A DNA stretch of 64,000 bases from Pseudobacteriovorax antillogorgiicola (GTDB taxonomy: Bacteria > Bdellovibrionota_B > Oligoflexia > Oligoflexales > Oligoflexaceae): the NCBI RefSeq assembly GCF_900177345.1, contig NZ_FWZT01000002.1:248001-312000 (forward strand), given 5' to 3'. Positions 35,118 through 44,511 of the stretch are shown here, in pieces. The first letter of the stretch is position 1; the number at the start of each line of letters is the position of its first letter. The notes under the pieces are model-generated. The model made no database searches. It was given only the letters and a program-made list of their open reading frames with translations, and was not told the origin of the DNA. Made by a program: the position numbers and the translations under genes.

Positions 35118-37367
35118 CTAGCTTTTGCTTTGGGACAGAAGAAATTTAAGGCTTTCTCGGGCTGATACATGATCATAACCAAAGCGTTCATCTAAGTTTT
35201 GATATGTGGTTTTTGCTAGCTCGATTTCATCAGGTTTATGGTTTTTTGCATTGTCGGTGTCTAGGTCAAGCATCACCTTGTAGTTGCTTTCCACTGCGAT
35301 TTGGCGCTCCTTGAAGTAATAATCTTTTAAGGCTTTCAAATAGTCGTGAAAGATTTCAGCCACCACGATATCTTTGGCTGGATTGTCGATTTTATAGGCT
35401 GCAATCTTACCGAGGATCGATTCCCTATGGCGCTCAACAGCTCCAGTGACTTTGATGATCTTCTCGATATCCTTCATTATTTTATCGGATGGCTCCTCAT
35501 GAGCCTTGGTGATGGGGTTATAAATTTTCTCTTTCTTCACCTGGGCTACCACATGACTGATGTACCTTTGGAGCAAGGTCGTGTACTCAAGCTCATCCAC
35601 AAGAGTCATGGCGGCAGAAATTTCTTGTTCGAAAAGACTGATGAAATCTTCTTTGAGGTACTTGATGAACTCGGCAGGCTGGTGATACTTGCCGCGGGGC
35701 TCTAACTGTAGAAATTCATAGACAGTTCGGTCCTTAACCAAGCGCTCTAGTTCGATGAAGATGGTCATCGGTGTAAGGGTTTGGTGTTTTTTATTTTGAG
35801 CCGCTCTGAAAAGGATGCTGCGGACCTCCCGGGGTGAGGCTCCGAATCGGCCTTCGTAAGAGACAACATTTTCAAACTCTTCGCGAATCTTAGTAAATAG
35901 TTCAAGCAGCATGGTTTCTTCTTGGGGTTTGAACACTTCTGTCAATCCCTTCTTCTCGTAGAGTCGGACTTTGCTGCGGGGGTCCAGCCTCGATATCAGC
36001 GAGCGATACTTGCTTTCGTAGTATTCGGGGTTTGGCTGCTTGAGCCTTGTCATCACAGCCCAAAGGCAAAGCAAATCTAAGGTATGTGGGCAAACGGGCT
36101 TGGTCTTGCGAATAGCTTCTAAGTCTCGTGTATAAATCAAGACTTCCTGACTAGGCTTAAGCAGATAAGGAGCTGTGATTAGTTCAAAGCGGGATTTGAA
36201 TGAGGCAAAGTCTGGTATCGTTTTGAAAGCATCGAGGTGCTTTTCATTGGTTGTCGCGAAGAAAATGATATCAAGATTTGCCGTTGATGAGGGTAAATTC
36301 AAAGTGCCTTTTTCCACCGTCGAAAGAAGGTACTTGAATGCTTCAATGGGGCGCTTGAGCATATCCGAAAATTCGAGGATGCCACGATTCGCTTCCACCA
36401 GAGGACCGCTTACTTCGTGGAAACTTATATTGTGCAATACTGGTGGGAGGTTGGCAATATTCCGATCCATAGTGAGTTGTTTTTCCAAAGCATCAATTGA
36501 CATCTGAGGTTCCACAGTCCCAACTCCGACACGGTACTGTTTGGAAAAGAAGAACCGTTCCACCTGCACATGGCGAAGGACTTTGCCTAGATCTCCATCA
36601 TAAGCGGAAAGGAGATTTTCCATGATAAGCTGGTTTCGCTTGGATAAGCCAGGTAGGAGAATGTGTGGTGGCAGTTCCACTTGATCTTCAGAAATCTCTT
36701 GCTCTTTGGCAAGCCACTTCCGTAGGTATGCTTCTCGTTGTGGCATAGGGATAAGAAAAATCGGATTTTCCTTGAATTCGGAATGAATCTTTGAAGCAAT
36801 TTTTGCTTCTTCAAGGTAAGCGAAAGATTCGGAGTGATTGATATTGTCCTCCTCGCCGCCGAACCCAATAGGGCCACTGGTCCCCATGCGCTTGCTAGTC
36901 AAGGACTTATCCGTGGGAAAGATCCAGTTAAAGCGATAAACAGCACCTTCTTCAGTTTCACTGTAAGACTTCATAGCATCGGACAATGAATCGAGAATGG
37001 AAGACTTTGCAGATCCATTTGGGCCGTGAAGGACGATAAGTTTGTTCGAATAACCCTGCCTTGTGAAGGACGAGATGACTTTATGGATCTCGTCTTGAAC
37101 GGATTCGGAGCCAATAATTGGGATGTTTCGCTCCGTGCCCATATCAAATATTTTCCAGCGGGTGTAGTGGTTGTCGGTCGTCACTTCCGATGGTCCATAA
37201 TGCTGAAAGACGTCAAAAAGGTACTGGCTAGCATTGCGGATAAACACACTTGGCCGCTCTGTGAGGCGTTGTAGAAAGTCTCCAAAGCTAAGTATGACCT
37301 GGCGTTCTTGGAATAGGCTCCGGGTTTCCTGGTTGAGATTTTGCAAAAACTCTGCGGATTCAGTCAT
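35118..37367 (-). CDS. prkA: PrkA-family serine kinase / AAA protein
   Basis: 749 residues, somewhat longer than Escherichia coli YeaG (about 644). AAA part with Walker A HGPNGSAKSS (about residue 114) and the PrkA signature WIFPTDKSL; C-terminal PrkA domain with 'LEYTTLLQRYISHV'. PrkA proteins act in stress and starvation signalling and usually sit with yeaH and spoVR, which are absent here. ATG 37367 is preferred over GTG 37370 by spacing to GGGAG. Confidence 0.9.
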   Translation of the reverse strand: MTESAEFLQNLNQETRSLFQERQVILSFGDFLQRLTERPSVFIRNASQYLFDVFQHYGPSEVTTDNHYTRWKIFDMGTERNIPIIGSESVQDEIHKVISSFTRQGYSNKLIVLHGPNGSAKSSILDSLSDAMKSYSETEEGAVYRFNWIFPTDKSLTSKRMGTSGPIGFGGEEDNINHSESFAYLEEAKIASKIHSEFKENPIFLIPMPQREAYLRKWLAKEQEISEDQVELPPHILLPGLSKRNQLIMENLLSAYDGDLGKVLRHVQVERFFFSKQYRVGVGTVEPQMSIDALEKQLTMDRNIANLPPVLHNISFHEVSGPLVEANRGILEFSDMLKRPIEAFKYLLSTVEKGTLNLPSSTANLDIIFFATTNEKHLDAFKTIPDFASFKSRFELITAPYLLKPSQEVLIYTRDLEAIRKTKPVCPHTLDLLCLWAVMTRLKQPNPEYYESKYRSLISRLDPRSKVRLYEKKGLTEVFKPQEETMLLELFTKIREEFENVVSYEGRFGASPREVRSILFRAAQNKKHQTLTPMTIFIELERLVKDRTVYEFLQLEPRGKYHQPAEFIKYLKEDFISLFEQEISAAMTLVDELEYTTLLQRYISHVVAQVKKEKIYNPITKAHEEPSDKIMKDIEKIIKVTGAVERHRESILGKIAAYKIDNPAKDIVVAEIFHDYLKALKDYYFKERQIAVESNYKVMLDLDTDNAKNHKPDEIELAKTTYQNLDERFGYDHVSARESLKFLLSQSKS

Positions 37368-37370
37368 CAC

Positions 37371-37710
37371 TATTCTCCCATTGGCTCTGGTTTTCGTTTG
37401 GGTCTGTCCGGGAATGGCTTAGACAAGCGCCTGAAAAAGCGACTCACTTCCATGAAGCGGGTGACGTCCCTTGTTTTGATGTAGCGCAAAATAAGCTATT
37501 TCCGGGCAGACCTTAGTTAAGATTACCCTCCTAGTCTGGAATTGTCAGGTATTCATATTAATGAAACTCATAAAAAGATAAGGTTAGAAGGTCATGAGGT
37601 AAGTGAGATATTTTCACTACTCATCCATTCATGGCTTTTGGATTTGGTTAAGATATGTTACAAATTACGAATAATCTAAAAAATTATATTTTATGCGGGG
37701 TAGATGAGGC
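37371..37710. other. Divergent region between prkA and phoH-like genes
   Basis: 340 bases containing both promoters; the 3' 100 bases before phoH are strongly AT-rich (TACGAATAATCTAAAAAATTA). No hairpin, RNA gene or convincing promoter pair identified. Confidence 0.3.
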
Positions 37711-39042
37711 ATGAAAAAGGTCTTCATTCTGGATACTAATGTCCTTTTGAGCAATCCCCTATGTATCTACAAATTTGATGATAACGATGTGGTGATTCCT
37801 ATATCGGTGATCGAAGAAGTAGATACCTTTAAAAAGGACATGAGTGATATCGGCAGAAATGCACGTGAAGTCTCAAGGATTCTCGACAAGCTCCGTGATC
37901 GTGGAACTCTATCTTCTGGAATTTCTATTTTTGAAGATCGCGATGACTCCGGGCAGCTCTTTGTCTACTTGGGTCATAATATGGAAATCCTTCCAGAGCT
38001 GCTAGCCGATAGCACGGATAATCACATTCTGGCTATAGCACTCACATTACAAAAACAATTTGGGGACAGCCGCCGGGTGTCTGTGATTACAAAAGACACC
38101 AACCTTAGAATCAAGGCAGATGCATTTGGGCTAGTGGCCGAGGACTTTGCTGCAGATAAAGTCGATATTTCTCACTTTTACACCGGCGTTACTTATATCA
38201 CGGTCACGCCCGAGGTGATCAATAATTTCTACGCCCAGCGGGAAGTGCGCTTGGATGAGTACAACTTGTATCCGAACCAGTTTGTGGTTCTTGAGGATGA
38301 GTCCGATACAAGTCAGAAAGTCTTTGGTATCTTTGATGGTGATCAGAAAGTTGTGAAGATGATCGAACCGCGTACCGAAGGTGTGTGGGGCATCTATTCG
38401 CGCAATCTGGAACAAGCCATGGCCTTAGAAGTGTTGCTTGATGACAAGATTCGCTTGGTCACTATCAGCGGCGAAGCAGGAACCGGTAAAACACTGATGG
38501 CTATCGCGGCTGGTCTGACCAAAACTACCGATGAAGACCAGTATCAGAAGCTATTGGTATCCCGTCCAATCTTCCCTCTTGGGCGCGATATTGGCTATTT
38601 GCCAGGGGATTTAGATGAAAAGCTGAATCCGTGGATGCAACCTATATTCGACAATCTTGAGCTTCTCCTTGGTGGAGGGTCGTCCAGTCGATCGAAGCGT
38701 TTGTCAAAAAGCTACGAGGAGCTGATCAATCAGGGGATGCTCGCGATCGAGCCACTCACCTATATCCGCGGTCGATCCTTGCCCTCCCAGTACTTTGTTG
38801 TGGATGAGGCTCAGAACTTGACCCCTCACGAAATCAAGACGATTCTCACACGAGCGGGAGAAGGCACTAAGATCGTTCTCACGGGAGATCCTTATCAGAT
38901 TGATAATCCTTACATTGATTCACAAAGCAATGGTCTGACGTATGTTATTGAAAGGTTTCGAACTGAGGCCATAGCAGGACATATTACTTTGAAGCGAGGT
39001 GAACGAAGTCAACTCGCCTCGAAGGCTGCTAAGTTATTGTAG
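37711..39042 (+). CDS. PIN-domain PhoH-like ATPase
   Basis: 443 residues. N-terminal PIN nuclease domain with acidic residues (VFILDTNVLL, IEEVDTFK, STDNHILAIA); C-terminal PhoH ATPase with Walker A GEAGTGKT and Walker B VVDEAQNL, then LTGDPYQID. This PIN-PhoH fusion (YlaK/PhoH2 type) cuts or unwinds RNA in characterised relatives. ATG 37711 has GAGG close by. Confidence 0.92.
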   Translation: MKKVFILDTNVLLSNPLCIYKFDDNDVVIPISVIEEVDTFKKDMSDIGRNAREVSRILDKLRDRGTLSSGISIFEDRDDSGQLFVYLGHNMEILPELLADSTDNHILAIALTLQKQFGDSRRVSVITKDTNLRIKADAFGLVAEDFAADKVDISHFYTGVTYITVTPEVINNFYAQREVRLDEYNLYPNQFVVLEDESDTSQKVFGIFDGDQKVVKMIEPRTEGVWGIYSRNLEQAMALEVLLDDKIRLVTISGEAGTGKTLMAIAAGLTKTTDEDQYQKLLVSRPIFPLGRDIGYLPGDLDEKLNPWMQPIFDNLELLLGGGSSSRSKRLSKSYEELINQGMLAIEPLTYIRGRSLPSQYFVVDEAQNLTPHEIKTILTRAGEGTKIVLTGDPYQIDNPYIDSQSNGLTYVIERFRTEAIAGHITLKRGERSQLASKAAKLL

Positions 39043-39045
39043 GGC

Positions 39046-39366
39046 CTATTCGTCACGGGGAATGAAGCGGCATAGAATTCCATCATGCCGCTCAAGTGTC
39101 CCTAGCTGGTATAACAGTCCGTTGTAGTCGGAGCAGTTATAAACATCTTCGGGCACACAAAACCCCTCGAAGTCTTCGCGGTGGTTCGGATGAACGACTG
39201 CGTAAACTTCACTTTGAGTCAGGTCTACCAATCGAGAGCACGACATTCCGTAGGAAAATATGGGCTGATCCGTGTCAGATGCATTGGGGAAGTACTCGTC
39301 GGCCATCGCCTTGGGGCCCGTGGGAGCCGTGGCTAAGAAGCCTAAAATTGCCATGAGTCTTATCAT
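39046..39366 (-). CDS. Small exported protein with cysteines
   Basis: 106 residues with a signal peptide (MIRLMAILGFLATAPTGPKA, cut after AMA). The mature part has four cysteines (SCSRL, FCVPE, NCSDY, LCRFI), probably two disulphides. AAAGG ribosome site. Not recognised; periplasmic. Confidence 0.6.
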   Translation of the reverse strand: MIRLMAILGFLATAPTGPKAMADEYFPNASDTDQPIFSYGMSCSRLVDLTQSEVYAVVHPNHREDFEGFCVPEDVYNCSDYNGLLYQLGTLERHDGILCRFIPRDE

Positions 39367-39474
39367 AACGTAAGCCTTTAAGGTTTACTTCCACACCTAA
39401 AAACCTCTTCGGCAATGTCCTGAGAATATCAATAAATTAGTATTTTACGTACGATTCTTGGGGGCTTAGATTCT

Positions 39475-39514
39475 AAAAAAGCTTTGGGCCTCCGATCGTG
39501 GCTGCCCAAAGCTT
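39475..39514 (-). terminator. Rho-independent terminator of purH
   Basis: 11-bp stem AAGCTTTGGGC/GCCCAAAGCTT (39479-39514), then six Ts on the minus strand. Confidence 0.9.
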
Positions 39515-39535
39515 CGGCTTGGTAAGTTTCTTCGC

Positions 39536-41110
39536 TTAGTGCTTGAAGTGCCGTTTTCCCGTGAAAACCATAGCGATATCATGCTCATCGCAAGCATCGA
39601 TGGATTCTTGGTCTCGTTTCGATCCTCCAGGCTGGATGATGGCCTTGACGCCCTGGCTAGCAGCAAAATCAACGGTGTCTCGGAACGGAAAAAATGCATC
39701 GCTCGCTAAAACGGAGCCTTGTAAGGTTCTGCCTTCTTCCTGAGCTTTTTGTGCTGCAAACTGAGCGGCATCGATTCGCGACATCTGGCCTGCTCCGACA
39801 GCAACAGTTGTCAAGTCTTTAACGTAAACAATTGCGTTGGATTTCACATGCTTACAGATTGTCATGGCGAAGGCTAGATCATCGCCTTGGCCCTCTGCTG
39901 AAGTTTTGCTTACTGTGGTCCAGGCATCACGGTTGCTGGGTAAAACTTGGTCGAGATCTTGAACTAAAATTCCTCCCTGAACAGATTTTATCTGTAGGGC
40001 CTTATCTTGGGTGTGGCGCTTCAGGAGAGGAACTTCTAGCAGCCTCAGATTTTTCTTCCTGGCAAAAATTTCCTTAGCAGCAGAGCTGAATGATGGTGCA
40101 GCGATACATTCTAAGAAAATTCCCGACATCACTTCGGCGGTTGCGCCATCGATCTCGCGGTTGCAAGCAACGATCCCACCGAAGGCTGACTTTGAGTCGG
40201 CGTCAAAGGCCTTTTGAAATACCTCTTTCACCGAAAGGCTGCGACTGGCTGCAGCGCCGCATGGGTTAGTATGTTTGATAACGGTCACTGCTGTGTAGTC
40301 TTGAAGGTCGGCAACCATCGCAACGGCGGCATCCACATCAACAAGATTATTAAAGGATAGCTCCTTGCCTTGCAAGACTTTGGCATTCTGCAAGCCATCA
40401 CCAGCTTGACCAAAAGTATAGAAAGCTGCGCTTTGGTGTGGGTTCTCTCCGTAACGGAGAAGAGAATGCCTCTGCAACTTGAGATCGATTGTTGCAGGTA
40501 AATCTTCAGCAGTAGACTCCTTAAGAGCTCCTTCGTAATAAGAAGCGATCATGCGATCGTAACTGGAAATATGCGAAAAGACTTTATGAGCTAGGGAAAT
40601 TCTTGTTTGATTTTGCAGACCACCGGCTTTCAATTCGGATATAACGGGATCGTAGTCTTGTGGATCGATCACGGGAGTCACATGAAGATAGTTCTTCGCT
40701 GCTGCTCGAAGCATCGTTGGGCCACCGATGTCGATAAAATTAATGGCATCTGCCAGTGTGAGGTTTTGATCGACTGCTTTTTCAGCAAATTGATAGAGGT
40801 TGACCACAACCAAATCAATGGGGAGAATTTTGTGATCGTCCGCCTCTTGAACATGGCGTTGATTGTTGCGGTCCATAAGGATGCCGCCGTGAATCTTTGG
40901 GTGCAGAGTCTTGACCCTACCGTCCATGATTTCAGGGCTGCCAGCGTATTCCGCAGCATCGAATACTTCAAGTCCCGCTTCTCGCAAGACCTGTGCGGTT
41001 CCGCCAGTGGATAGCAGAGTGAATCCGAGTTGGCTCAGGTTTTTGGCAAAGTCAACGACTCCAGTTTTATCGGTGACGGACAGAAGGGCCAAAGGGGATG
41101 TTTGAGACAT
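39536..41110 (-). CDS. purH: Bifunctional AICAR transformylase / IMP cyclohydrolase
   Basis: 524 residues, normal length. N-terminal cyclohydrolase (LSVTDKTGVVDFAKNL, STGGTAQVLREAG, DGRVKTLHPKIHGG) and C-terminal transformylase with KHTNPCGAA, SKSAFGGIVACN and the ending AIIQPGGSKRD. Catalyses the last two steps of IMP synthesis. Ribosome site GGAGGAGC 5 bases before ATG. Confidence 0.97.
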   Translation of the reverse strand: MSQTSPLALLSVTDKTGVVDFAKNLSQLGFTLLSTGGTAQVLREAGLEVFDAAEYAGSPEIMDGRVKTLHPKIHGGILMDRNNQRHVQEADDHKILPIDLVVVNLYQFAEKAVDQNLTLADAINFIDIGGPTMLRAAAKNYLHVTPVIDPQDYDPVISELKAGGLQNQTRISLAHKVFSHISSYDRMIASYYEGALKESTAEDLPATIDLKLQRHSLLRYGENPHQSAAFYTFGQAGDGLQNAKVLQGKELSFNNLVDVDAAVAMVADLQDYTAVTVIKHTNPCGAAASRSLSVKEVFQKAFDADSKSAFGGIVACNREIDGATAEVMSGIFLECIAAPSFSSAAKEIFARKKNLRLLEVPLLKRHTQDKALQIKSVQGGILVQDLDQVLPSNRDAWTTVSKTSAEGQGDDLAFAMTICKHVKSNAIVYVKDLTTVAVGAGQMSRIDAAQFAAQKAQEEGRTLQGSVLASDAFFPFRDTVDFAASQGVKAIIQPGGSKRDQESIDACDEHDIAMVFTGKRHFKH

Positions 41111-41195
41111 AGCTCCTCCAGGTGATGGTGTGAGGCGGCCAGCATTGGCACTGGCTGAATCTCCAGATCGAAAGATGGGCCCTATTTAACAGCTT

Positions 41196-42485
41196 TTAGT
41201 CGTTCTCCCAAGCTTTTTTGCCGTTCAAACGCTTGAGATTTTCCTTCAACTGACGCTCCGTGCCCACGTCCAGCGGGTTGTAGTAGCTTTTGTGGCGTAG
41301 TTCTGGGGGGAGGTAGTCCAGTTCTGATGCAGCTTGGGGGTGGTCGTGAGCATAGATGTAGCCCTTGCCATAGCCAAACTCTTTCATCAGCTTACTCGGC
41401 GCATTTCGCAGATGTAGGGGAATCGGTAACGATCCTCGCCGGGCATCCTCTTGTGCTGAGCCGATCGCTAGATAAGAGCGATTGGATTTTGGAGATGAGG
41501 CCAAATATGTGGTTACCTGAGAAAGGATAATTCGTGCTTCTGGGTAGCCGATCTGATGAACAGCTTGCAAGCCGCTGGTTGCCATGAGTAAAGCAGTAGG
41601 GTTGGCGTTGCCGACATCTTCACTAGCTGCAATTACAAGGCGGCGGGCGATAAACATAGGGTCTTCACCGGCTTCGATCATACGGGCCAAGTAATAAACT
41701 GCGGCATCCACCTGACTCGCTCGAATACTTTTGATAAAGGCTGAAATCGTATCGTAGTGCTGGTCTGAATTCTTATCATATTTTTGTAAGATCTGACCGA
41801 GATAGGGTTTGGCCTGCTCTAAGGATACGCTTGAACCGGGTGGCACCGCGCTTAGAATAGCCTGCACCAAGTTCAAAGCTTGCCGTCCATCACCATCAGC
41901 AGATCGAGCTAATGCTTCGATGACATCTTGGTCAAGGCAGCGGCCTTGATGGGGGGATGATGGTTCGTCCATAGCTCGTCTGATGATGTTCTGGAGGGCT
42001 TCCTCGCTCAATCGCTGCAAGGCGAAAACCATGCTTCGCGAAAGGATCGCTTGGTTCACTTCAAATGAAGGGTTTTCTGTGGTTGCTCCGATGAATTTAA
42101 TCGTGCCCTTTTCTAAGGCAGGCAAAAGAACATCTTGTTGAGACTTGCTCAGGCGGTGGATCTCATCCATAAATAACAGCAACGATCGTTCACCATGATT
42201 GCGTCTGATTTCAGAGCGGTGAAGCTGCTCTCGAATGGCCTTAACTCCATGCTCCGTAGCAGACATCAAAACTAGCTCCCGATTGGAATGGCGACCAATC
42301 AAGCAGGCAAGGGTTGTTTTCCCTGTGCCGGGAGGCCCCCAGAGGATCAGTGAGCTGAAGCTATCCGATTCTACCAGGCTTCTGAGAGGCTTGCCTGAAG
42401 CCCAGATGTGTTCCTGACCCAGAAGTTGATGAAATTCTAAGGGTCTAATCTGTTCTGGCAAAGGCGTCTCATTGGATTGCATCAT
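41196..42485 (-). CDS. rarA: RarA/MgsA replication-associated AAA ATPase
   Basis: 429 residues. Walker A WGPPGTGKTT, Walker B FMDEIHRL, sensor 'GATTENPSFEVN', and the C-terminal tetramerisation part (SDQHYDTISAFIKSIRAS). The clamp-loader-related RarA acts at stalled replication forks. Its ATG overlaps the upstream gene's TGA, so the pair is translationally coupled. Confidence 0.94.
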   Translation of the reverse strand: MMQSNETPLPEQIRPLEFHQLLGQEHIWASGKPLRSLVESDSFSSLILWGPPGTGKTTLACLIGRHSNRELVLMSATEHGVKAIREQLHRSEIRRNHGERSLLLFMDEIHRLSKSQQDVLLPALEKGTIKFIGATTENPSFEVNQAILSRSMVFALQRLSEEALQNIIRRAMDEPSSPHQGRCLDQDVIEALARSADGDGRQALNLVQAILSAVPPGSSVSLEQAKPYLGQILQKYDKNSDQHYDTISAFIKSIRASQVDAAVYYLARMIEAGEDPMFIARRLVIAASEDVGNANPTALLMATSGLQAVHQIGYPEARIILSQVTTYLASSPKSNRSYLAIGSAQEDARRGSLPIPLHLRNAPSKLMKEFGYGKGYIYAHDHPQAASELDYLPPELRHKSYYNPLDVGTERQLKENLKRLNGKKAWEND

Positions 42486-43138
42486 TCCATCCTTAGTTTT
42501 TTTAGAACCTGTGGTAACTGATGAAAGTGATCGATAGCATCGATAAGGGGCTCAAGCTTTTCACGGGGGAATGAGGTTAGAACCCCCACCACATTGGTTC
42601 CCGCAGCCCGTGCCGCAGTGGTACCCAGTATTGAATCTTCAAACACCAGGCAGTTCTCAGGCTGCTGCTTGAGATTGGCTACAGAGCGCAAGTAAGCCTC
42701 TGGGTGAGGCTTAGGGTTATCAACACAGTCGAGGGTCACGATGCTTTGGAATAGATCTTTAACAGCATGAGTCTCTAAAAGAGGTTCGATCTCGCGCCGC
42801 GGTGAGCTTGTGGCGATGCCCATTGGTAAACCCATCTGATGAAATGTCTGAAAGGCTTCAATCACACCACCTACCAAAACATCCTTAGTTTCTGCAAGCA
42901 GTCGGCGGAAGTGGTTGGCTTTCTCATCATGAATCTCTTGCAAATCGACGGCACCTTCCCAAAACTCATAGAGTTCCCAGGCAAGCTTGTCCATGGTGCT
43001 GCCAATTCCGCGGTCGAGAAATCCTTCAGGCAACGGCCGACTCAGATCTTCAGCAAGCGCGATCCAAGCAAGTCGATGGACTCCCTCGGTTTCGGCAATC
43101 ACTCCATCAAAATCGAATATAACGGCCTTAATTTCCAA
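42482..43138 (-). CDS. HAD-family hydrolase, beta-phosphoglucomutase/phosphatase-like
   Basis: 218 residues. HAD motif I DFDGVIAE with both Asp, motif II TSSP, and motif III/IV VFEDSILG. The helical cap fits subfamily IA (CbbY/PGM-like). It acts on a small phosphorylated substrate, unknown. TTG start after GGAG. Confidence 0.88.
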   Translation of the reverse strand: MEIKAVIFDFDGVIAETEGVHRLAWIALAEDLSRPLPEGFLDRGIGSTMDKLAWELYEFWEGAVDLQEIHDEKANHFRRLLAETKDVLVGGVIEAFQTFHQMGLPMGIATSSPRREIEPLLETHAVKDLFQSIVTLDCVDNPKPHPEAYLRSVANLKQQPENCLVFEDSILGTTAARAAGTNVVGVLTSFPREKLEPLIDAIDHFHQLPQVLKKLRME

Positions 43139-43284
43139 CGCAAAGACTCCTCACAGAAAAAAGAGTTCTTAGCTAGCAGTTCCGCGACTGTTTGGCAAGA
43201 ATACGGCGTATCAGCGCGTGATTCCAGGATGGACATCCGAAAATCAGTATGCTAAAAGGACCGTTCGATTGAAGGGAGTGTCTT

Positions 43285-44334
43285 ATGAAAGCAGCCGTAC
43301 TGGTTTCTGGTGGAGTCGATAGTTCCGTTGCATTACAGCTACTTAAACAGTCAGGAAAGTACGACCTCACAGCCTTTTATCTGAAAATTTGGTTGGAAGA
43401 TGAGTTCCAATTCCTTGGTGAATGCCCGTGGGAAGAGGATTTGAAATACGCAAAAGCTGTTTGTGATCAGGCTGGCGTTCCTCTCGAAGTGGTTTCGCTA
43501 CAAACTGCTTACTGGGACAAGGTGGTGAGTCATACCGTCGAGGAGCTTAAGGAGGGGCGCACCCCAAGTCCCGATATTCTTTGTAATCAGAGGGTTAAGT
43601 TTGGGGCCTTCTGCGACTTTATCGATGACAGCTACCACATTGCCTCAGGTCACTATGCGCAGGTCGAAAGGCAAGGGGGTATGTCTTGGCTTTTAAAGGG
43701 TAACGACCCCATCAAGGATCAAACCTACTTTCTTTCCAGGCTAAGTCAGGAGCAGCTTGCCCGCTGTCTCTTTCCCGTGGGGCAGTATCCGAAAGCTGAA
43801 GTGAGAGCCTTGGCTCAGAAATACGACCTTGTCAATCAAAGCAGGAAAGACAGTCAGGGAATTTGCTTCTTAGGCAAAATAAAATATAGCGAGTTTGTGA
43901 AGGCCCACCTTGGCGAAAAGCAGGGCCTGATCATGGACGCTGATACCAATGAAGCTGTCGGTGAACATAAGGGCTTTTGGTTTCACACCATTGGCCAGAG
44001 AAAAGGCCTTGGGCTGAGTGGTGGACCTTGGTTTGTGGTCAGAAAAGACTGTGCTAATAATATTGTATACGTGTCAAAGAACAAGCTTGATGATGAACGT
44101 CCACAGACAGAGTTTTCAGTAGGTAGCGTTCATTGGATCTCAAGCCCTCCTGAGCCTCTTGACCAGCTCTCTGTTAAGCTCCGTCATGGCGAAAAAACTA
44201 TTCCATGCACCATAGACCTTGCGGACAGTCGCGGGGTGGTGCAGCTAGACGAGCCAGATGCTGGGATTGCTCCAGGGCAGTATGCAGTGTTTTATAGGGG
44301 TGAGGTTTGCCTCGGCTCGGGGATGATTCTTTAG
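43285..44334 (+). CDS. mnmA: tRNA-specific 2-thiouridylase
   Basis: 349 residues. PP-loop ATP site SGGVDSS at the N-terminus; catalytic Cys in CNQRVKFGAF and partner Cys in DSQGICFLG; C-terminal beta barrel. It thiolates U34 of Lys, Glu and Gln tRNAs. A strong AAGGGAG ribosome site. It lacks the short C-terminal extension of the longest family members. Confidence 0.95.
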   Translation: MKAAVLVSGGVDSSVALQLLKQSGKYDLTAFYLKIWLEDEFQFLGECPWEEDLKYAKAVCDQAGVPLEVVSLQTAYWDKVVSHTVEELKEGRTPSPDILCNQRVKFGAFCDFIDDSYHIASGHYAQVERQGGMSWLLKGNDPIKDQTYFLSRLSQEQLARCLFPVGQYPKAEVRALAQKYDLVNQSRKDSQGICFLGKIKYSEFVKAHLGEKQGLIMDADTNEAVGEHKGFWFHTIGQRKGLGLSGGPWFVVRKDCANNIVYVSKNKLDDERPQTEFSVGSVHWISSPPEPLDQLSVKLRHGEKTIPCTIDLADSRGVVQLDEPDAGIAPGQYAVFYRGEVCLGSGMIL

Positions 44335-44358
44335 AGCTACCTATCCGCGCAAGAAGCA

Positions 44359-44395
44359 ACCCATTCACTGGCTGTGTTGAATCGGTGAAGTGGGT
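44359..44395 (+). terminator. Possible hairpin after mnmA
   Basis: ACCCATTCAC (44359-44368) pairs with GTGAAGTGGGT (44385-44395) with one bulged base, 25 bases past the mnmA stop; no T-run, so only a weak candidate. Confidence 0.35.
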
Positions 44396-44511
44396 CACTG
44401 ATTTGCGTGTTTCAAGTTTTCGCCATCAAAATCCAAAAACTGACATTTTGGCGGGAAATTAAAATGACTAAAATACTTTTAGTGAGAGCCTCGGCTGTTC
44501 TTGATGTAAAT